A stretch of DNA of 37,921 bases, from the NCBI RefSeq assembly GCF_947179115.1, contig NZ_CAMXCI010000008.1:1-37921 (forward strand), written 5' to 3'. Source of the stretch: Commensalibacter papalotli (GTDB taxonomy: Bacteria > Pseudomonadota > Alphaproteobacteria > Acetobacterales > Acetobacteraceae). A model generated the notes under the pieces. The model made no database searches and was not told where the DNA came from. It saw nothing but the letters and a program-made list of their open reading frames with translations. Each line of letters opens with the position of its first letter. Within the stretch, counting starts at the first letter, position 1. A program made the translations under genes and the position numbers. Shown here one piece after another: positions 24,235 through 33,562 of this stretch.

Positions 24235-26013
24235 TTAGAATGCTGCTTGAAAGCGCATGGCAATTGCATCCATATTTCGACCATGCTTGTTTAATGGGTT
24301 ATTTGGTGTAGAGGATGCCATGATATGATCATAGTTTAACATCACACGGAAATGAGGATTAGGATACCAGTTAAGCCCACCGGTCCAGACAGTTTGTTGT
24401 CCTCCATTGACTCCATCACTAGCATTTTTATGGCTATTTAAATCCAATACACTCCAACGGCCACTCACTTCTAAAGCGCCCCAATGATTTTGCTTTGGAT
24501 CAAAATCATATTCTACACCAGGTGCACGAAACGCCGCAGAGCGAATATCATAGCTTCTTGGTTTACCGAGGATGGTATAGGTTAAGGAAGTATAATATCC
24601 ATCAAAATTTAGGTTGCTGTTAGAACTAGAACGATTAATCCCATATTGAATATATTCTGATTTGGCTAGGAAACGTTTCCAACGAAAAGCAAGTTCTGGT
24701 CCAGCTTCCCAAACACTACTGACGTTATTCAAAGCCCCTGTTTGAACTAATGTTTCTTGGGTAAGTCTGAATCCAGGAGAACCAGAAAAATTATATAGTT
24801 TACCTTTGTTAGTTTGGGCAACATCAAAAGCACTTGAGGCAGAAACACCAATATGAAGATCTATATCTCGACTTGCATAAGGGCGCCCCGCAAAGCGTAA
24901 CATGCCACCTGTTTGATCTTTAATAATATCTGGATTATTTTTCGTAGTATTATAAGCATGTCCTGTAAAATAAGCCCCCAAATACCATCGTTTTCCATAG
25001 GTTAATCCACCAATACTGAATCTGGAATCCCCTGCTGCAACACCACGGGCCAATTCAACAGCGGCAGGCCTTTCCATCAATACGCCCTCGTTTGAGCTTT
25101 CAGAGCCTTCTAAGGTAACGCGTGGCTCGAAAAAGCCAAATGTCAAAATGGTATTTTTAAACCCACCATATTGCATATTTGCTTCGTACAGTCCTGCTTC
25201 TCCATTTCCGAAATCAGGGGTAATATTCACAGAGTAATCCGTATAGCGGAAGGTAATGGGAATACGACCACGACGCAAGTTTTCTCGGAATGGTGAGAAA
25301 CGACCTTTCGTTTCACCTCGACGCGTGCCTGAATTAATATAACTACCAATATCCTCTTGTAATGCTAAACCAATAGCAAAACTATAGCGACCATCATCTG
25401 TTGCTATTGTGGGTCTTCCTGCTGGGAAACCTATGCGTAGCCCACCAACATAAATGGTTTCATCATGTTCTGTTGCCGATGAAAGTAATGGCATATTTGG
25501 AGACCAAAAAGAAGCACCACGATCAGGGGGAGGTAGTCCTGTGCTATGAAGTAAATCAAGCACAGTTTTTTGATGTTGTTGGGCCTCGTCACGTTGTGCA
25601 GAAGATTGATCTGCAACATTAATCATTCTAGGATTTTGTTGAGTTATATTGTTTCCCGGTTGGCCAATAGGAACGGCTGAGGATTGAGGTTGAGTTGAAG
25701 CTATTGTTTGATTGGATGGTGCAGCGGTTCCCATTCCTGTTGAGGGCTGTTGAGCAACATTTATATTCTTCTTACGCTGATTAATATTAGATTTAACGGT
25801 TTCTGCTTTGAGTTTATTTTGTCGTGAGCGTAGGGATGTGACTTCCTTTTTTAATGCCATGATCTGTTTATTCATTTCAATCATTTGTTGGTTCATGGCT
25901 TTTAAGGTGGCCTCTTGATTTGTATCAGCAGAGGCTTGTTGTGAAAAGATAAATGCTGTGCTGGCTAATGTGGTGATTAACAATGTTAATCGAAATTTTT
26001 GGCAAACAACCAT
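24235..26013 (-). CDS. Outer-membrane porin, phosphate-selective (OprO/OprP) type
   Basis: This 592-residue outer-membrane channel probably lets phosphate into the periplasm. The N-terminus has a signal peptide (TLLITTLASTAFIFSQQASA), then a coiled coil of about 40 residues (MNQQMIEMNKQIMALKKEV), a Gln/Asn/Pro-rich linker to about residue 170, and a long C-terminal beta-barrel ending in AMRFQAAF with the terminal aromatic residue expected of outer-membrane proteins. The barrel part resembles the phosphate-selective porin O and P family (GFFEPRVTLEGSESSNEG). It is divergent from pstS, and the shared upstream region carries a Pho-box-like array facing this gene, which supports the phosphate role. 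Anion specificity is inferred from context. Confidence 0.8.
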   Translation of the reverse strand: MVVCQKFRLTLLITTLASTAFIFSQQASADTNQEATLKAMNQQMIEMNKQIMALKKEVTSLRSRQNKLKAETVKSNINQRKKNINVAQQPSTGMGTAAPSNQTIASTQPQSSAVPIGQPGNNITQQNPRMINVADQSSAQRDEAQQHQKTVLDLLHSTGLPPPDRGASFWSPNMPLLSSATEHDETIYVGGLRIGFPAGRPTIATDDGRYSFAIGLALQEDIGSYINSGTRRGETKGRFSPFRENLRRGRIPITFRYTDYSVNITPDFGNGEAGLYEANMQYGGFKNTILTFGFFEPRVTLEGSESSNEGVLMERPAAVELARGVAAGDSRFSIGGLTYGKRWYLGAYFTGHAYNTTKNNPDIIKDQTGGMLRFAGRPYASRDIDLHIGVSASSAFDVAQTNKGKLYNFSGSPGFRLTQETLVQTGALNNVSSVWEAGPELAFRWKRFLAKSEYIQYGINRSSSNSNLNFDGYYTSLTYTILGKPRSYDIRSAAFRAPGVEYDFDPKQNHWGALEVSGRWSVLDLNSHKNASDGVNGGQQTVWTGGLNWYPNPHFRVMLNYDHIMASSTPNNPLNKHGRNMDAIAMRFQAAF

Positions 26014-26085
26014 AGTAAAACCCTAATTCATAAAAATATTAAGGTTCTTGTATAGGATTCTAATGGTGCTTGGGTTTCAATAAGA

Positions 26086-26113
26086 TAACAGTTCTATGAA
26101 CTTTATATGACAA
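26086..26113 (-). promoter_or_regulatory. Pho-box-like array driving the porin
   Basis: On the minus strand, TTGTCA, AGTTCA and CTGTTA follow one another with starts exactly 11 bases apart (plus-strand blocks 26108-26113, 26097-26102 and 26086-26091). This is the direct-repeat spacing of PhoB sites (consensus CTGTCA). The array ends about 70 bases before the porin start, a normal position for a PhoB-activated promoter. Confidence 0.65.
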
Positions 26114-26134
26114 ACTTCTAAAAAAACCTCTTTC

Positions 26135-26166
26135 TTTTCATAAAACTTTCACACGGTTTGTGTAAT
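26135..26166 (+). promoter_or_regulatory. Pho box and -10 element for pstS
   Basis: TTTTCATAAAACTTTCAC (26135-26152) differs from the classical Pho box mainly by G-to-T changes in each half-site. The repeats TTTTCA and CTTTCA start 11 bases apart. TGTAAT at 26161-26166 lies about 10 bases downstream and is a suitable -10, with the box in place of a -35. It lies about 70 bases upstream of the pstS start. Confidence 0.75.
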
Positions 26167-26219
26167 TTTTTTTGTAAAGTTCCATCAGGGTTAATTTTGT
26201 ATGGCCAGAGGAATTATTA

Positions 26220-27278
26220 ATGCCATTTGTATATCAGAAGAATTTAATTACATTTTCAATGATTGGTTTATCTTTTGCTTTTTTTGCAGCATGCCTGCCA
26301 TCAGTAAAAGCACAGAACATTACCAATATTACAGGGGTAGGTTCTAGTTTTGCCGCACCTTTGTATCAAAATTGGGCAGCCAGCGCCTCCAAAGAAATTG
26401 ATATTAAAGTCAACTATCAGGCTTTGGGTTCCAGTGCTGGTAAAAACCAAGTTATCGCAAAGACTGTTAATTTTGGTGCTTTGGATATGCCAACGTCAAC
26501 CGAGCAATTAACGAGTGCTAATCTATTACAATTTCCAACAGCCATTGGTGGTGTTGCTGTGGTTGTAAATATTCCAGGAATTAAAGAGAATCAATTACGT
26601 TTGACTGGGGATATTATTGCGAATATCTACCAAGGAAAAATTACCAAATGGAATGATCCAAAGATTGCTGGATTAAATAAAGATATTACACTTCCTTCTA
26701 TTGATATTGCACCTATTTACCGTGCAGATGGTTCTGGAACCACGCAAGTTTTTACATCATATTTATCCAAAGAATCAGCTGACTGGAAAAAGAATTTTGG
26801 AGCTAACACCTCTATTGCTTGGCCAGTAGGAATGGGAGGTCGAGGAAATGGTTCAGTTGCTTCGACAGTTAAAAATATAGAAGGTGGCATTGGATATGTA
26901 GAATATGCATATGCCTTACAAAATCATTTAAACACTGCACAGCTTAAGAATATTTCTGGTAGTTTTGTTTCAATTAATGAAAATTCCATCAAAGCTGCGG
27001 CCAAGGCTGCGGATTGGGTACATGCGAAAAACTATAGTGTTGATTTGATTAATACCAAAGACGACGATTCTTGGCCGATTGTTTCCACAACCTATATATT
27101 ACTTCCAGTTTACAGTCAGGATTCCAAAGCAGTTATCAAATTTTTCAGATGGGGTTTTGATCATGGGGACGCTATCGCTACGCAGTTGCACTATGTTCCA
27201 TTGCCCATCGTTGTTAAAGAAAAAATTGAAAAAACTTGGGAATATGCAGGGGTAGCTTCAAAAGAGGCAAAGAAATAA
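26220..27278 (+). CDS. pstS: Phosphate ABC transporter substrate-binding protein PstS
   Basis: PstS captures phosphate in the periplasm for the PstCAB importer. The 352-residue protein has a signal peptide (MIGLSFAFFAACLPSVKA, cleaved before QNITN), then the PstS signatures GVGSSFAAPLYQNWA, QALGSSAGKNQVI and APIYRADGSGTTQVFTSYLS. AGAGGAA at about 26208 precedes the ATG. It is the first gene of a seven-gene run and sits directly behind a Pho box, so it should be induced when phosphate is scarce. Confidence 0.96.
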   Translation: MPFVYQKNLITFSMIGLSFAFFAACLPSVKAQNITNITGVGSSFAAPLYQNWAASASKEIDIKVNYQALGSSAGKNQVIAKTVNFGALDMPTSTEQLTSANLLQFPTAIGGVAVVVNIPGIKENQLRLTGDIIANIYQGKITKWNDPKIAGLNKDITLPSIDIAPIYRADGSGTTQVFTSYLSKESADWKKNFGANTSIAWPVGMGGRGNGSVASTVKNIEGGIGYVEYAYALQNHLNTAQLKNISGSFVSINENSIKAAAKAADWVHAKNYSVDLINTKDDDSWPIVSTTYILLPVYSQDSKAVIKFFRWGFDHGDAIATQLHYVPLPIVVKEKIEKTWEYAGVASKEAKK

Positions 27279-27280
27279 AT

Positions 27281-28231
27281 ATGGCTATTTTTCAGTCAAA
27301 GAATCGTAAAAACAACCAAATTTTACCTTATTTATTCACCTCATTGACTTGGTGCAGTGGTGCTTTGATTATATTGATCTTTATTGGGTTGATTATCGAG
27401 TTATGTTGGCAAGGCAGACAGGCATTTTCAGTTTTTGGTTTTGAATTTATTACCTCAACTACCTGGAATCCTGTAAAGCAACAATATAGCGCAGGCGTTT
27501 CTTTGATTGGCACTTTGCTGAGTTCTTGTATCGGTGTAATGCTGGCTTTGCCGCTATCTTTTGGGTGTGCTTATTGCCTAAGCGAGCTAATGCCCAGATT
27601 TATTGCTCGATACATGACAGCAACTATACAATTATTAGCGGCTATTCCTTCGATTATTTTGGGAATGTGGGGCTTTTTTATATTAGTCCCTCTTATGTCA
27701 AAATATGTTCAGCCCTTTTTAAAGCAAGTATTTGGCAATGTGCCTTATGTAGAAATCTTATTTTCAGGAGGAACATTTGGTGTCGGTATTTTAACTGCAG
27801 GATTAATATTGGCGATTATGATTACGCCTTTCATTACCGCGATGATGCAAGAATCATTTGCCAATACACCCTCAATGTTAAAAGAGAGTGCTTATAGTTT
27901 AGGTGCAACAAAATGGGAAGTCATGCGCCATGTGACACTCCCTTGGGTGCAAAAAGGGGTTATTGGAGGCATTGTGCTTGGATGGGGACGGGCTTTGGGT
28001 GAAACCATGGCGGTGACTTTTGTTATTGGCAATGCGCATCACGCGGGTTGGTCTTTGTTTACATCCAGTAATACGATTGCATCTTTGATTGCATTGGAAT
28101 TTTCAGAAAGTACCGCAGGCAGTTTAAAAATGTCTTCTTTAATGGCTTTGGGTGCAGTGCTAATGATGATTTCGTTTATCGTTCTATTTTGTTCGCAGCT
28201 TTTGTTAAAGCAAGTGTTAAAGTCACGATAG
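27281..28231 (+). CDS. pstC: Phosphate ABC transporter permease PstC
   Basis: PstC is one of the two membrane subunits of the phosphate importer. About 316 residues with at least six hydrophobic segments are visible. The permease coupling loop SAYSLGATKWEVMRHVTLPW and GGIVLGWGRALGETMAVTFV are typical of PstC. The frame is open earlier, from 27236 inside pstS, but ATG 27281, two bases after the pstS stop and behind AGAGG, is the natural start. Confidence 0.95.
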   Translation: MAIFQSKNRKNNQILPYLFTSLTWCSGALIILIFIGLIIELCWQGRQAFSVFGFEFITSTTWNPVKQQYSAGVSLIGTLLSSCIGVMLALPLSFGCAYCLSELMPRFIARYMTATIQLLAAIPSIILGMWGFFILVPLMSKYVQPFLKQVFGNVPYVEILFSGGTFGVGILTAGLILAIMITPFITAMMQESFANTPSMLKESAYSLGATKWEVMRHVTLPWVQKGVIGGIVLGWGRALGETMAVTFVIGNAHHAGWSLFTSSNTIASLIALEFSESTAGSLKMSSLMALGAVLMMISFIVLFCSQLLLKQVLKSR

Positions 28232-28243
28232 GATTAAATCGAT

Positions 28244-29125
28244 ATGTCACAAAAATTACAAAAGCTACATGGAAATAAAAATTATTTGCTTTCTTGGCGC
28301 TTTATAAAAAATCGATTAATGACAATTTTTGCTTTTGTCACACTAGGCATTATGTTGTGTATATTAGTTTCTATTTTAACAAATTTACTTATTAACGGTT
28401 TCTCTGGATTATCATTTTTCACGCTATTTCATATGACAGCGCCTCAAGGGTTGCCTGGGGGATTATTAAACCCGATTTTAGGTAGTATTATTCAAGTAGG
28501 GTTGGCAACGTTGATAGCGGTGCCTTTGGGAATATTAGGTGGTGTTTTCTTGGCAGAATGTCCAAACAAAAAACTCAGTGCCAGTATCCGCTTTATTGCT
28601 GATATGATGATGTCGGTTCCTTCTATTTTAATTGGTTTATTTGTTTATATTATATTGGTTATGACCATGGGATATTCGGCTTTTGCTGGGGCATGTGCAT
28701 TGGCTATTTTGGCACTACCTGTGATCGCCAGGACGACTGAGGAAGCCTTGAACATGGTGCCTGTTGCAATTCATGAGGCTGGCTTTGCTTTAGGAGCACC
28801 AAAATGGAAAGTGGTTTTTTTAGTATGCTTACCAGCAGCAAGAGGCGGAGTGATTACCGGAATATTACTAGCTATTTCTAGAATAGCAGGGGAAACAGCA
28901 CCTTTATTATTTACGTCTTTGGGTAATTCTGATTGGAGCTGGAATATCTTTAAACCGATGGCCAGTTTACCCTTGGTGATTTATCAATACGCAGATTCCG
29001 CTGATGATATATGGATTAATTTGGCGTGGACTGCTGCTTTGTTAATAACAATTTTTGTTTTATGTTTAAATTTAATTGCGCGGATTTATGTGGATAAGCG
29101 CAGAAAAAAGGATCAATCCTTATGA
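28244..29125 (+). CDS. pstA: Phosphate ABC transporter permease PstA
   Basis: PstA is the second membrane subunit of the phosphate importer. The 293-residue protein has about six membrane segments, the early APQGLPGGLLNPILGSI region, and the coupling loop AGFALGAPKWKVVFLVCLPA followed by ISRIAGETAPLLFT, which is characteristic of PstA. It follows pstC by 12 bases and overlaps pstB by four bases (ATGA). Confidence 0.95.
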   Translation: MSQKLQKLHGNKNYLLSWRFIKNRLMTIFAFVTLGIMLCILVSILTNLLINGFSGLSFFTLFHMTAPQGLPGGLLNPILGSIIQVGLATLIAVPLGILGGVFLAECPNKKLSASIRFIADMMMSVPSILIGLFVYIILVMTMGYSAFAGACALAILALPVIARTTEEALNMVPVAIHEAGFALGAPKWKVVFLVCLPAARGGVITGILLAISRIAGETAPLLFTSLGNSDWSWNIFKPMASLPLVIYQYADSADDIWINLAWTAALLITIFVLCLNLIARIYVDKRRKKDQSL

Positions 29126-29886
29126 TACATGATGAGACCGCCATTTCTATTCAAAAGGTGGATTTTTATTATGGGGCTCAGCAAGCCTTAAAAAACATTA
29201 ACTTTGACGTTCAAGCGAATAAAGTTACTGCTATGATTGGTCCATCGGGATGTGGAAAATCAACGTTGTTGCGTATGTTGAATCGTATGTATGATTTATA
29301 TCCTAATCAACATGCCAAAGGGCAGGTTCTCTTTGATGGTGTGAATATTTTAGATAAAGAGACTGATTTAAATATTTTAAGATCACGTATAGGGATGGTT
29401 TTTCAAAAACCTACTCCATTTAGTATGTCTATATACGATAATATTGCGTTCGGGATCAAATTATATGAACGCCTTTCTTCAGCACAGATGCAAGAAAAAG
29501 TAGAAAAAGTATTACGCCAAGTCGCCCTATGGGATGAGGTTAAAGATCGTTTGTATCGTTCGGCATTGGGACTATCAGGAGGACAGCAACAACGCTTGTG
29601 TATTGCAAGGGCATTGGCGGTGGAGCCAGAAGTTATTTTATTAGATGAGCCGACTTCTGCTTTGGACCCAATTTCAACGGCTAAGATTGAAGAGTTGTTG
29701 GATATTTTAAAAGAAAATTATACAATCCTTTTAGTTACACATAATTTACAGCAAGCTGCGCGTTGTGCAGATAAAGTGGCATTCTTTTACGCAGGAGAAC
29801 TTGTTGAAATGAATGATGCAGCTATTTTATTTACCAAACCAGCACAAACGAAAACGCACGATTACATTACGGGTCGTTTTGGATAG
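29122..29886 (+). CDS. pstB: Phosphate ABC transporter ATPase PstB
   Basis: PstB powers phosphate import. The 254-residue protein has Walker A GPSGCGKST, the Q-loop region GMVFQKPTPFSMSIYDNIAFG that is diagnostic of PstB, the ABC signature LSGGQQQR, Walker B VILLDEPTSALDP, and the H-loop LLVTHNLQQA. It overlaps pstA by four bases, so translation is coupled. Confidence 0.97.
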   Translation: MIHDETAISIQKVDFYYGAQQALKNINFDVQANKVTAMIGPSGCGKSTLLRMLNRMYDLYPNQHAKGQVLFDGVNILDKETDLNILRSRIGMVFQKPTPFSMSIYDNIAFGIKLYERLSSAQMQEKVEKVLRQVALWDEVKDRLYRSALGLSGGQQQRLCIARALAVEPEVILLDEPTSALDPISTAKIEELLDILKENYTILLVTHNLQQAARCADKVAFFYAGELVEMNDAAILFTKPAQTKTHDYITGRFG

Positions 29887-29897
29887 GATGAATATCA

Positions 29898-30614
29898 ATG
29901 ACAGAAAAATTGCCTGAACATACGATTAGCCGTTATGAACAAGAGCTTGAACAATTGCGTAGTATGATTTTACGCATGTTTGGTATGGTTGAAAATCAAT
30001 TGACTCAAACCTTGACAGTATTGCGAGATCGTAAAATTGATACGGCCTATGAAATAGCTTTGCAGGATATTGAAATAGATGCGTATGAGCGGATGATTAG
30101 TGCGTTTTCAATTCAAATTTTGGCTTTGCGTTCGCCAATGGCAATAGACTTGCGCGAAATTGTTTCTGCATTTAAAATCAGTGTAGATTTGCAACGTATT
30201 GGTGATTTAATAGCAGGAAATTGTCGACGTATTGTGCAAATAAAAATGATTCCCGAAGGAATTTCCTTGTCAGGGTTATTAACGATGGGCAGACAAGTTC
30301 AAGAGAACTTACGACAAGTCGTGATTGCAATTACCGAGCAAGATCATAAAATGATGTTACACCTTTGGAATGCGGATAATTTGGTTGATGATTTATATCT
30401 TTCCGTTTTTACAGAGCTTACGAATTTAATGCAAAAAGAACCCGAGGTTGTTTTAGTATGTTCTCACCTTTTATTTATGGTGAAAAATTTCGAAAGAATA
30501 GGCGATCATATAACGAATATTGTTGAAAATTATTACTATGTATTTACGGGTGATACGTTACCCTATCAGCGTGTGGGCCCCGTAGATGTGATTGAGGATG
30601 CGAGTAAAGTGTAA
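29898..30614 (+). CDS. phoU: Phosphate transport regulator PhoU
   Basis: PhoU keeps the Pho regulon off when phosphate is plentiful by linking the Pst transporter to PhoR. The 238-residue, all-helical protein carries two PhoU repeats: the first includes LRSPMAIDLREIVSAFKIS and RIGDLIAG, the second HLLFMVKNFERIGDHITNI, each with the acidic metal-binding pattern. Its stop overlaps the phoB start by one base (TAATG). Confidence 0.95.
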   Translation: MTEKLPEHTISRYEQELEQLRSMILRMFGMVENQLTQTLTVLRDRKIDTAYEIALQDIEIDAYERMISAFSIQILALRSPMAIDLREIVSAFKISVDLQRIGDLIAGNCRRIVQIKMIPEGISLSGLLTMGRQVQENLRQVVIAITEQDHKMMLHLWNADNLVDDLYLSVFTELTNLMQKEPEVVLVCSHLLFMVKNFERIGDHITNIVENYYYVFTGDTLPYQRVGPVDVIEDASKV

Positions 30615-31312
30615 TGAATAATCAGACAAATATTCTGATTGTTGAGGATGACACCTCTATTGCTTTATTATTACAATATAACCTGAGTAAAAAGGGTTAT
30701 AAAGTTGATGTTGCAGATGGCTATGCTGCGGCATTAACATATCTTCACCAGCATACTTACTCTGCGTTAATTTTGGATTGGAATCTTCCTGGCGGCACAG
30801 GAATTGATCTTTGTCGTTATATCCGTTCTCAGGCATCATTGTCATCTATTGCTGTGATTATGTTAACCGCCAGAGGTGAAGAGTGTGACGAGGTTTCAGC
30901 TTTTGATGTTGGAGTGGATGACTATATTACCAAGCCTTTTAGTATTGATACTTTACTATTAAGATTAAAAGCAGTTCTTCGACGTTCTCGTGTTGAGATA
31001 AAAGCACACCAAGCACATTTGCAATTTGAGGATGTGGTATTTAACGAGGCTGAACATCGTGTTTATCGTGGTCAGCGTATTTTGAATTTGGGACCGACAG
31101 AATATAAAATACTGGGATATTTTGTGCGTAACCCTAAAAAAGTATTTTCTCGTGAAGAGCTTTTAAATGCAGTTTGGGGAGAGAATCTTAATGTTGAGAT
31201 TAGAACTGTTGATGTGCATATTTTAAGGCTTAGAAAAGAGCTTAACGCTGCAGGCGAGCGTGATATTATCCGAACTATTCGTTCCGCGGGATATGCTCTT
31301 GATGTTCAGTGA
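30614..31312 (+). CDS. phoB: Phosphate response regulator PhoB
   Basis: PhoB is the DNA-binding activator of phosphate-starvation genes. The 232-residue protein has a receiver domain with ILIVEDD at the N-terminus, phospho-acceptor Asp55 in LILDWNLPGG, the conserved lysine in DDYITKPF, and a C-terminal OmpR-type winged helix (LGPTEYKILGYFVRNPKKVFSREELL; VDVHILRLRKEL). It should bind the two Pho-box arrays between the porin and pstS, closing an autoregulatory loop. Confidence 0.95.
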   Translation: MNNQTNILIVEDDTSIALLLQYNLSKKGYKVDVADGYAAALTYLHQHTYSALILDWNLPGGTGIDLCRYIRSQASLSSIAVIMLTARGEECDEVSAFDVGVDDYITKPFSIDTLLLRLKAVLRRSRVEIKAHQAHLQFEDVVFNEAEHRVYRGQRILNLGPTEYKILGYFVRNPKKVFSREELLNAVWGENLNVEIRTVDVHILRLRKELNAAGERDIIRTIRSAGYALDVQ

Positions 31313-32555
31313 AGATAGTTTTTATACGTATTTGTTATTTTTTTTTGGTGGAGGGTTTGTCAGTTCTTTAATTTGGCTTTTTGCCTATAGGAATAAAACA
31401 GGAAAAGTCGAATTAGAACAATATGAAGTTATAAAAGAAACTTATCATTTTAACCGAGCTTTTACAGAGTTAAAGCAAACAGTCGATCATATTCAAGCTC
31501 CAATTTTATTAATCGCCAGTGACTATGCATATTCTTCTATTTCACTACGCAACCAAATTAAACACAGCTTTTCATTATTTTCTAATTCAATTGCATATGA
31601 AAAAAATCTTTATTTGCATCAACATTATGATGATGTGATCTTAGATATTCTTAGGCACCCTGTTTTTTGTCAAACAGTTGAAGAATATATGGTATCTCCG
31701 GTATCTGAAATAGAAATACATCTAGAGTTACCAAAATCTTATCAGCTGAAATTATTATTTAGTGCTTATGAGCCTTCTAATATTTTAAAGAATATCCTAG
31801 TGATTACTTTAATTGATCAAAGTCAAATTATCTCGCTTAATCAAATGCGCAGTGATTTTATTGCTCATGCCAGTCATGAATTGCGTACTCCATTAACTTC
31901 TTTAGATGGATTTATTCAAACTTTACTAGGGGTTGGTGTTGACGACGAACAAACGCAAAAGCAATTTTTAGAAATTATGCATGCTCAAGTTGGGCGTATG
32001 ATTCGCCTTACCAATGGGTTATTAACTTTATCTCGGGTAGAGCGTGATGAATATCGACTATTGACTGATCGAGTTGATTTGAAACTCGTCTTACAGCAGA
32101 TTTTACAAGAATCTCAGTTCATGATCAAAAAGGCAGGAATTACCCTCAATTATCAAGACGAAATAGCATCTCAAAATGTTATAATTTTTGCTGACAAAGA
32201 CCAACTTTTCCAAATATTTCATAATATTATTGAAAATGCCATTCGACATGCACCACTAGGAAATGCAGAAATCCCTTTGATTACAGCTAGATTGTATTTT
32301 ACTGAAGATCATTTAAAATGGCCAGGTTTAGGGTGGGTAATTTCCATTAGTGATAATGGCCCAGGCATTGAAAAAAAACATCTTCCGCGTCTTACAGAAC
32401 GTTTTTATCGTGCTGGTGATAAGCATAATGGCACAGGTTTGGGATTAGCTATCGTGAAGCACCTTGTTGCTCGTCATAAAGGAATATTCGTTATAGAGAG
32501 CCAGATGGGACAAGGAAGCTGTTTTTCTATATGGTTTCCTATGCATTACGCATAA
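31302..32555 (+). CDS. phoR: Phosphate sensor histidine kinase PhoR
   Basis: PhoR phosphorylates PhoB when phosphate is low. The protein of about 417 residues has one clear membrane segment near the N-terminus (TYLLFFFGGGFVSSLIWLFA), a poorly conserved PAS-like region (about 40-180), the dimerisation and phospho-acceptor motif HASHELRTPLTSLDGF with His192, and an ATPase domain with IIENAIRHAP, ISDNGPGI and GTGLGLAIVKHL. The frame is open from GTG 31260, but ATG 31302 is chosen because GCGGGA at 31286-31291 is correctly spaced. It overlaps phoB by 11 bases. It is last in the run and has no visible terminator. Confidence 0.92.
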   Translation: MFSEDSFYTYLLFFFGGGFVSSLIWLFAYRNKTGKVELEQYEVIKETYHFNRAFTELKQTVDHIQAPILLIASDYAYSSISLRNQIKHSFSLFSNSIAYEKNLYLHQHYDDVILDILRHPVFCQTVEEYMVSPVSEIEIHLELPKSYQLKLLFSAYEPSNILKNILVITLIDQSQIISLNQMRSDFIAHASHELRTPLTSLDGFIQTLLGVGVDDEQTQKQFLEIMHAQVGRMIRLTNGLLTLSRVERDEYRLLTDRVDLKLVLQQILQESQFMIKKAGITLNYQDEIASQNVIIFADKDQLFQIFHNIIENAIRHAPLGNAEIPLITARLYFTEDHLKWPGLGWVISISDNGPGIEKKHLPRLTERFYRAGDKHNGTGLGLAIVKHLVARHKGIFVIESQMGQGSCFSIWFPMHYA

Positions 32556-32581
32556 AAATAAAACATACTTTATAAAGGAAA

Positions 32582-32656
<75 letters not shown>

Positions 32657-32679
32657 ATTACGTGCTTTAGTAGCTTTTC

Positions 32680-32708
32680 ACGTTAAAGGATGCAACAAAA
32701 AAATTCAA
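32680..32708 (-). promoter_or_regulatory. Candidate promoter for tRNA-Thr
   Basis: On the minus strand TTGAAT (32703-32708) and TAACGT (32680-32685) are separated by 17 bases and would start transcription about 15 bases before the tRNA. The -10 is imperfect. Confidence 0.4.
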
Positions 32709-32833
32709 TTTTTAATAAATTTTTTATATTTTTGGTGAAATAAATTAAAACCATTTATTACAGTTAGGTTTATTTTTTTTAGGTAAGTAAAGGGCGTAAT
32801 AAAATAAAGAATTAATAGGTTAAATGAAATATC

Positions 32834-33525
32834 ATGCTCTATTTTGTTCAGTTTTTACGTGGTTTTGCTGCATTATTGGTTGTCATGACGTATATAGCCA
32901 ACAAAGAATTACATAATGGTCTTAGTACCAGATATTGGTTTAATATGGGTGGAAGTGGGATTAATCTTTTTTATTATTTCAGGGTTTATTATGTGTTACA
33001 CGACGTATGATAAACAGGTCTCCTTTACTTGATTTATAAAACTTAGAATAAAGCGTATCATTCCTCTTTATTAGTTATTTACCATAATTGTACTGGTTTC
33101 ATATCTGATGCCTTTAAAATCTTTAGTGCAATGGCAGATTATATAAGTGTTTTTGATTCGTATTTTTTACTGTTATTATAAAAAATTATCTTGTTGGAAC
33201 AGAGAGAACACTCAGTTATGAGTTTTATTTTTATTTAATATTTGCTTTATTTTTATTGGCTTCAGTACAAACTTATCTTCAATATTTTGGGACTACGCTT
33301 ACGGTAATTTTTAACGTGTTTTGGTTGGACTATTGGTAGGCAAACGCCGATTAATGATTTAATTTTAGAGCATTTAGAAATAGTTCTTACTCTTTGTGCC
33401 TGACTCATGTATTTATGCTAGCATTTACCAGCCGTGTTTGTATGAAATTATATTTAACCTCACCCATAGTTTTTATTGGGTTTGTTGATATGATATTGAA
33501 CAATATTAAATATACATTTAATTAA
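32834..33525 (+). pseudogene. Broken acyltransferase-3 family membrane protein
   Basis: The first frame reads MLYFVQFLRGFAALLVV, the usual N-terminus of the acyltransferase-3 (OafA/NolL-type) family, and then shifts in a T run near 32970 to give ISGFIMCYTTYD, the second hallmark of the family. Later fragments include SYEFYFYLIFALFLLASVQ near 33216-33264 and a terminal frame ending at TAA 33523-33525. Several frameshifts and stops prevent translation of the family's usual 330-380 residues. A related intact gene lies at 35641. Such enzymes O-acylate surface sugars, so this is a lost copy of that activity. Confidence 0.8.
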
Positions 33526-33562
33526 CTTATAATTAGCTCTTAAAATTTTTTTGGTTGGAATT

